Shown here piece after piece: positions 14,878 to 14,992 of a DNA stretch of 14,992 nucleotides. The stretch spans positions 1 to 14,992 of the forward strand of contig JANOSD010000059.1 of the NCBI GenBank assembly GCA_031415655.1. The letters are read 5' to 3'. Numbering within the stretch: position 1 is the first letter of the stretch; the number at the start of each line of letters is the position of its first letter. The stretch is from JAKOVR01 sp031415655 (GTDB lineage: Bacteria; Actinomycetota; Acidimicrobiia; Acidimicrobiales; Acidimicrobilacustridaceae). Under the pieces are notes generated by a model, which worked only from the letters and a program-made list of their open reading frames with translations, was not told where the DNA came from and did not search any database. A program made the position numbers and the translations under genes.

Positions 14878-14992
14878 ATGCACACGGCGACACTGCGAGA
14901 AACGTTCACCACCGAAATCTGGGACGACAACTACCGCACCGACAGCGAACTCGCTGATGCGTTCGTCGACGCCATCGACATTTACACCGACG
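14878..14992 (+). CDS. Unidentified protein, N-terminal part only
   Basis: An open frame from ATG 14878 runs off the right edge, 38 codons in view. It is preceded by a strong ribosome binding site (AAGGGAG, seven bases before the ATG) and a good promoter. The visible sequence (METHTATLRE-like start MHTATLRETFTTEIW, then DDNYRTDSELADAFVDAID) is acidic and probably helical. I do not recognise a family. The quality of the expression signals makes it a real, perhaps well-expressed, gene. Confidence 0.7.
   Translation, partial: MHTATLRETFTTEIWDDNYRTDSELADAFVDAIDIYTD

Noticed and set aside
1..14992. CRISPR array
   Set aside because: The only regular repeats are short tandem units of 6 or 12 bp without spacers.

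Overview
The window is high-GC DNA, roughly 65% by eye. It has GTG starts, probable leaderless genes with a TANNNT -10 box placed six bases before the start codon, an FtsX-type ABC permease, GT-C/GT-A sugar genes and a SNF2/SWIM pair. This fits a chromosome of a high-GC actinobacterium, perhaps of the Acidimicrobiia; that placement is inference from style, since no marker gene is present.

Layout. (1) Positions 1-1633 look like the end of an integrated mobile element. A small excisionase-type helix-turn-helix gene lies downstream of a complete tyrosine integrase, and the integrase 5' end faces the 3' end of a tRNA-Lys gene (1633-1708, minus strand), a typical attachment target. The rest of the element lies beyond the left edge. 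(2) Positions 1846-6323 (minus) hold a translationally coupled pair: a 1073-aa SNF2-family helicase followed by a SWIM zinc-finger protein. (3) Divergent from the helicase, 6430-7400 (plus) encodes an MNT nucleotidyltransferase antitoxin and a HEPN toxin overlapping by ATGA. This is a MntA/HepT (type VII) toxin-antitoxin module with the RX4HXY motif in the toxin. (4) Positions 7458-10406 (minus) hold a large two-module FtsX/MacB-like permease with no ATPase partner in view. (5) Positions 10681-14122 (plus) hold three sugar or envelope genes: a polytopic GT-C-like membrane protein, an extended-SDR sugar-nucleotide epimerase with a Cys/His insert (dTDP-L-rhamnose 4-epimerase type), and a TIGR04282/DUF2064 GT-A protein. 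(6) Positions 14123-14877 are a 755-base gap with a long imperfect inverted repeat, a possible small minus-strand gene and a good promoter, leading to a gene cut by the right edge.

How the parts relate. The SNF2/SWIM pair and the MNT-HEPN module share a 106-bp divergent control region containing a palindrome. Together with the adjoining tRNA-integrated element they make the left half look like an accessory island. The sugar genes probably act together on a cell-surface glycan. Short tandem repeats with a 6- or 12-bp period recur at four places: upstream of int, the helicase tail, the 7.4-kb junction and the 10.5-kb intergenic region. The most promising items for follow-up are the MNT-HEPN module with its lengthened active-site loop, its neighbourhood with SNF2/SWIM, and the repeat-rich integrase promoter.
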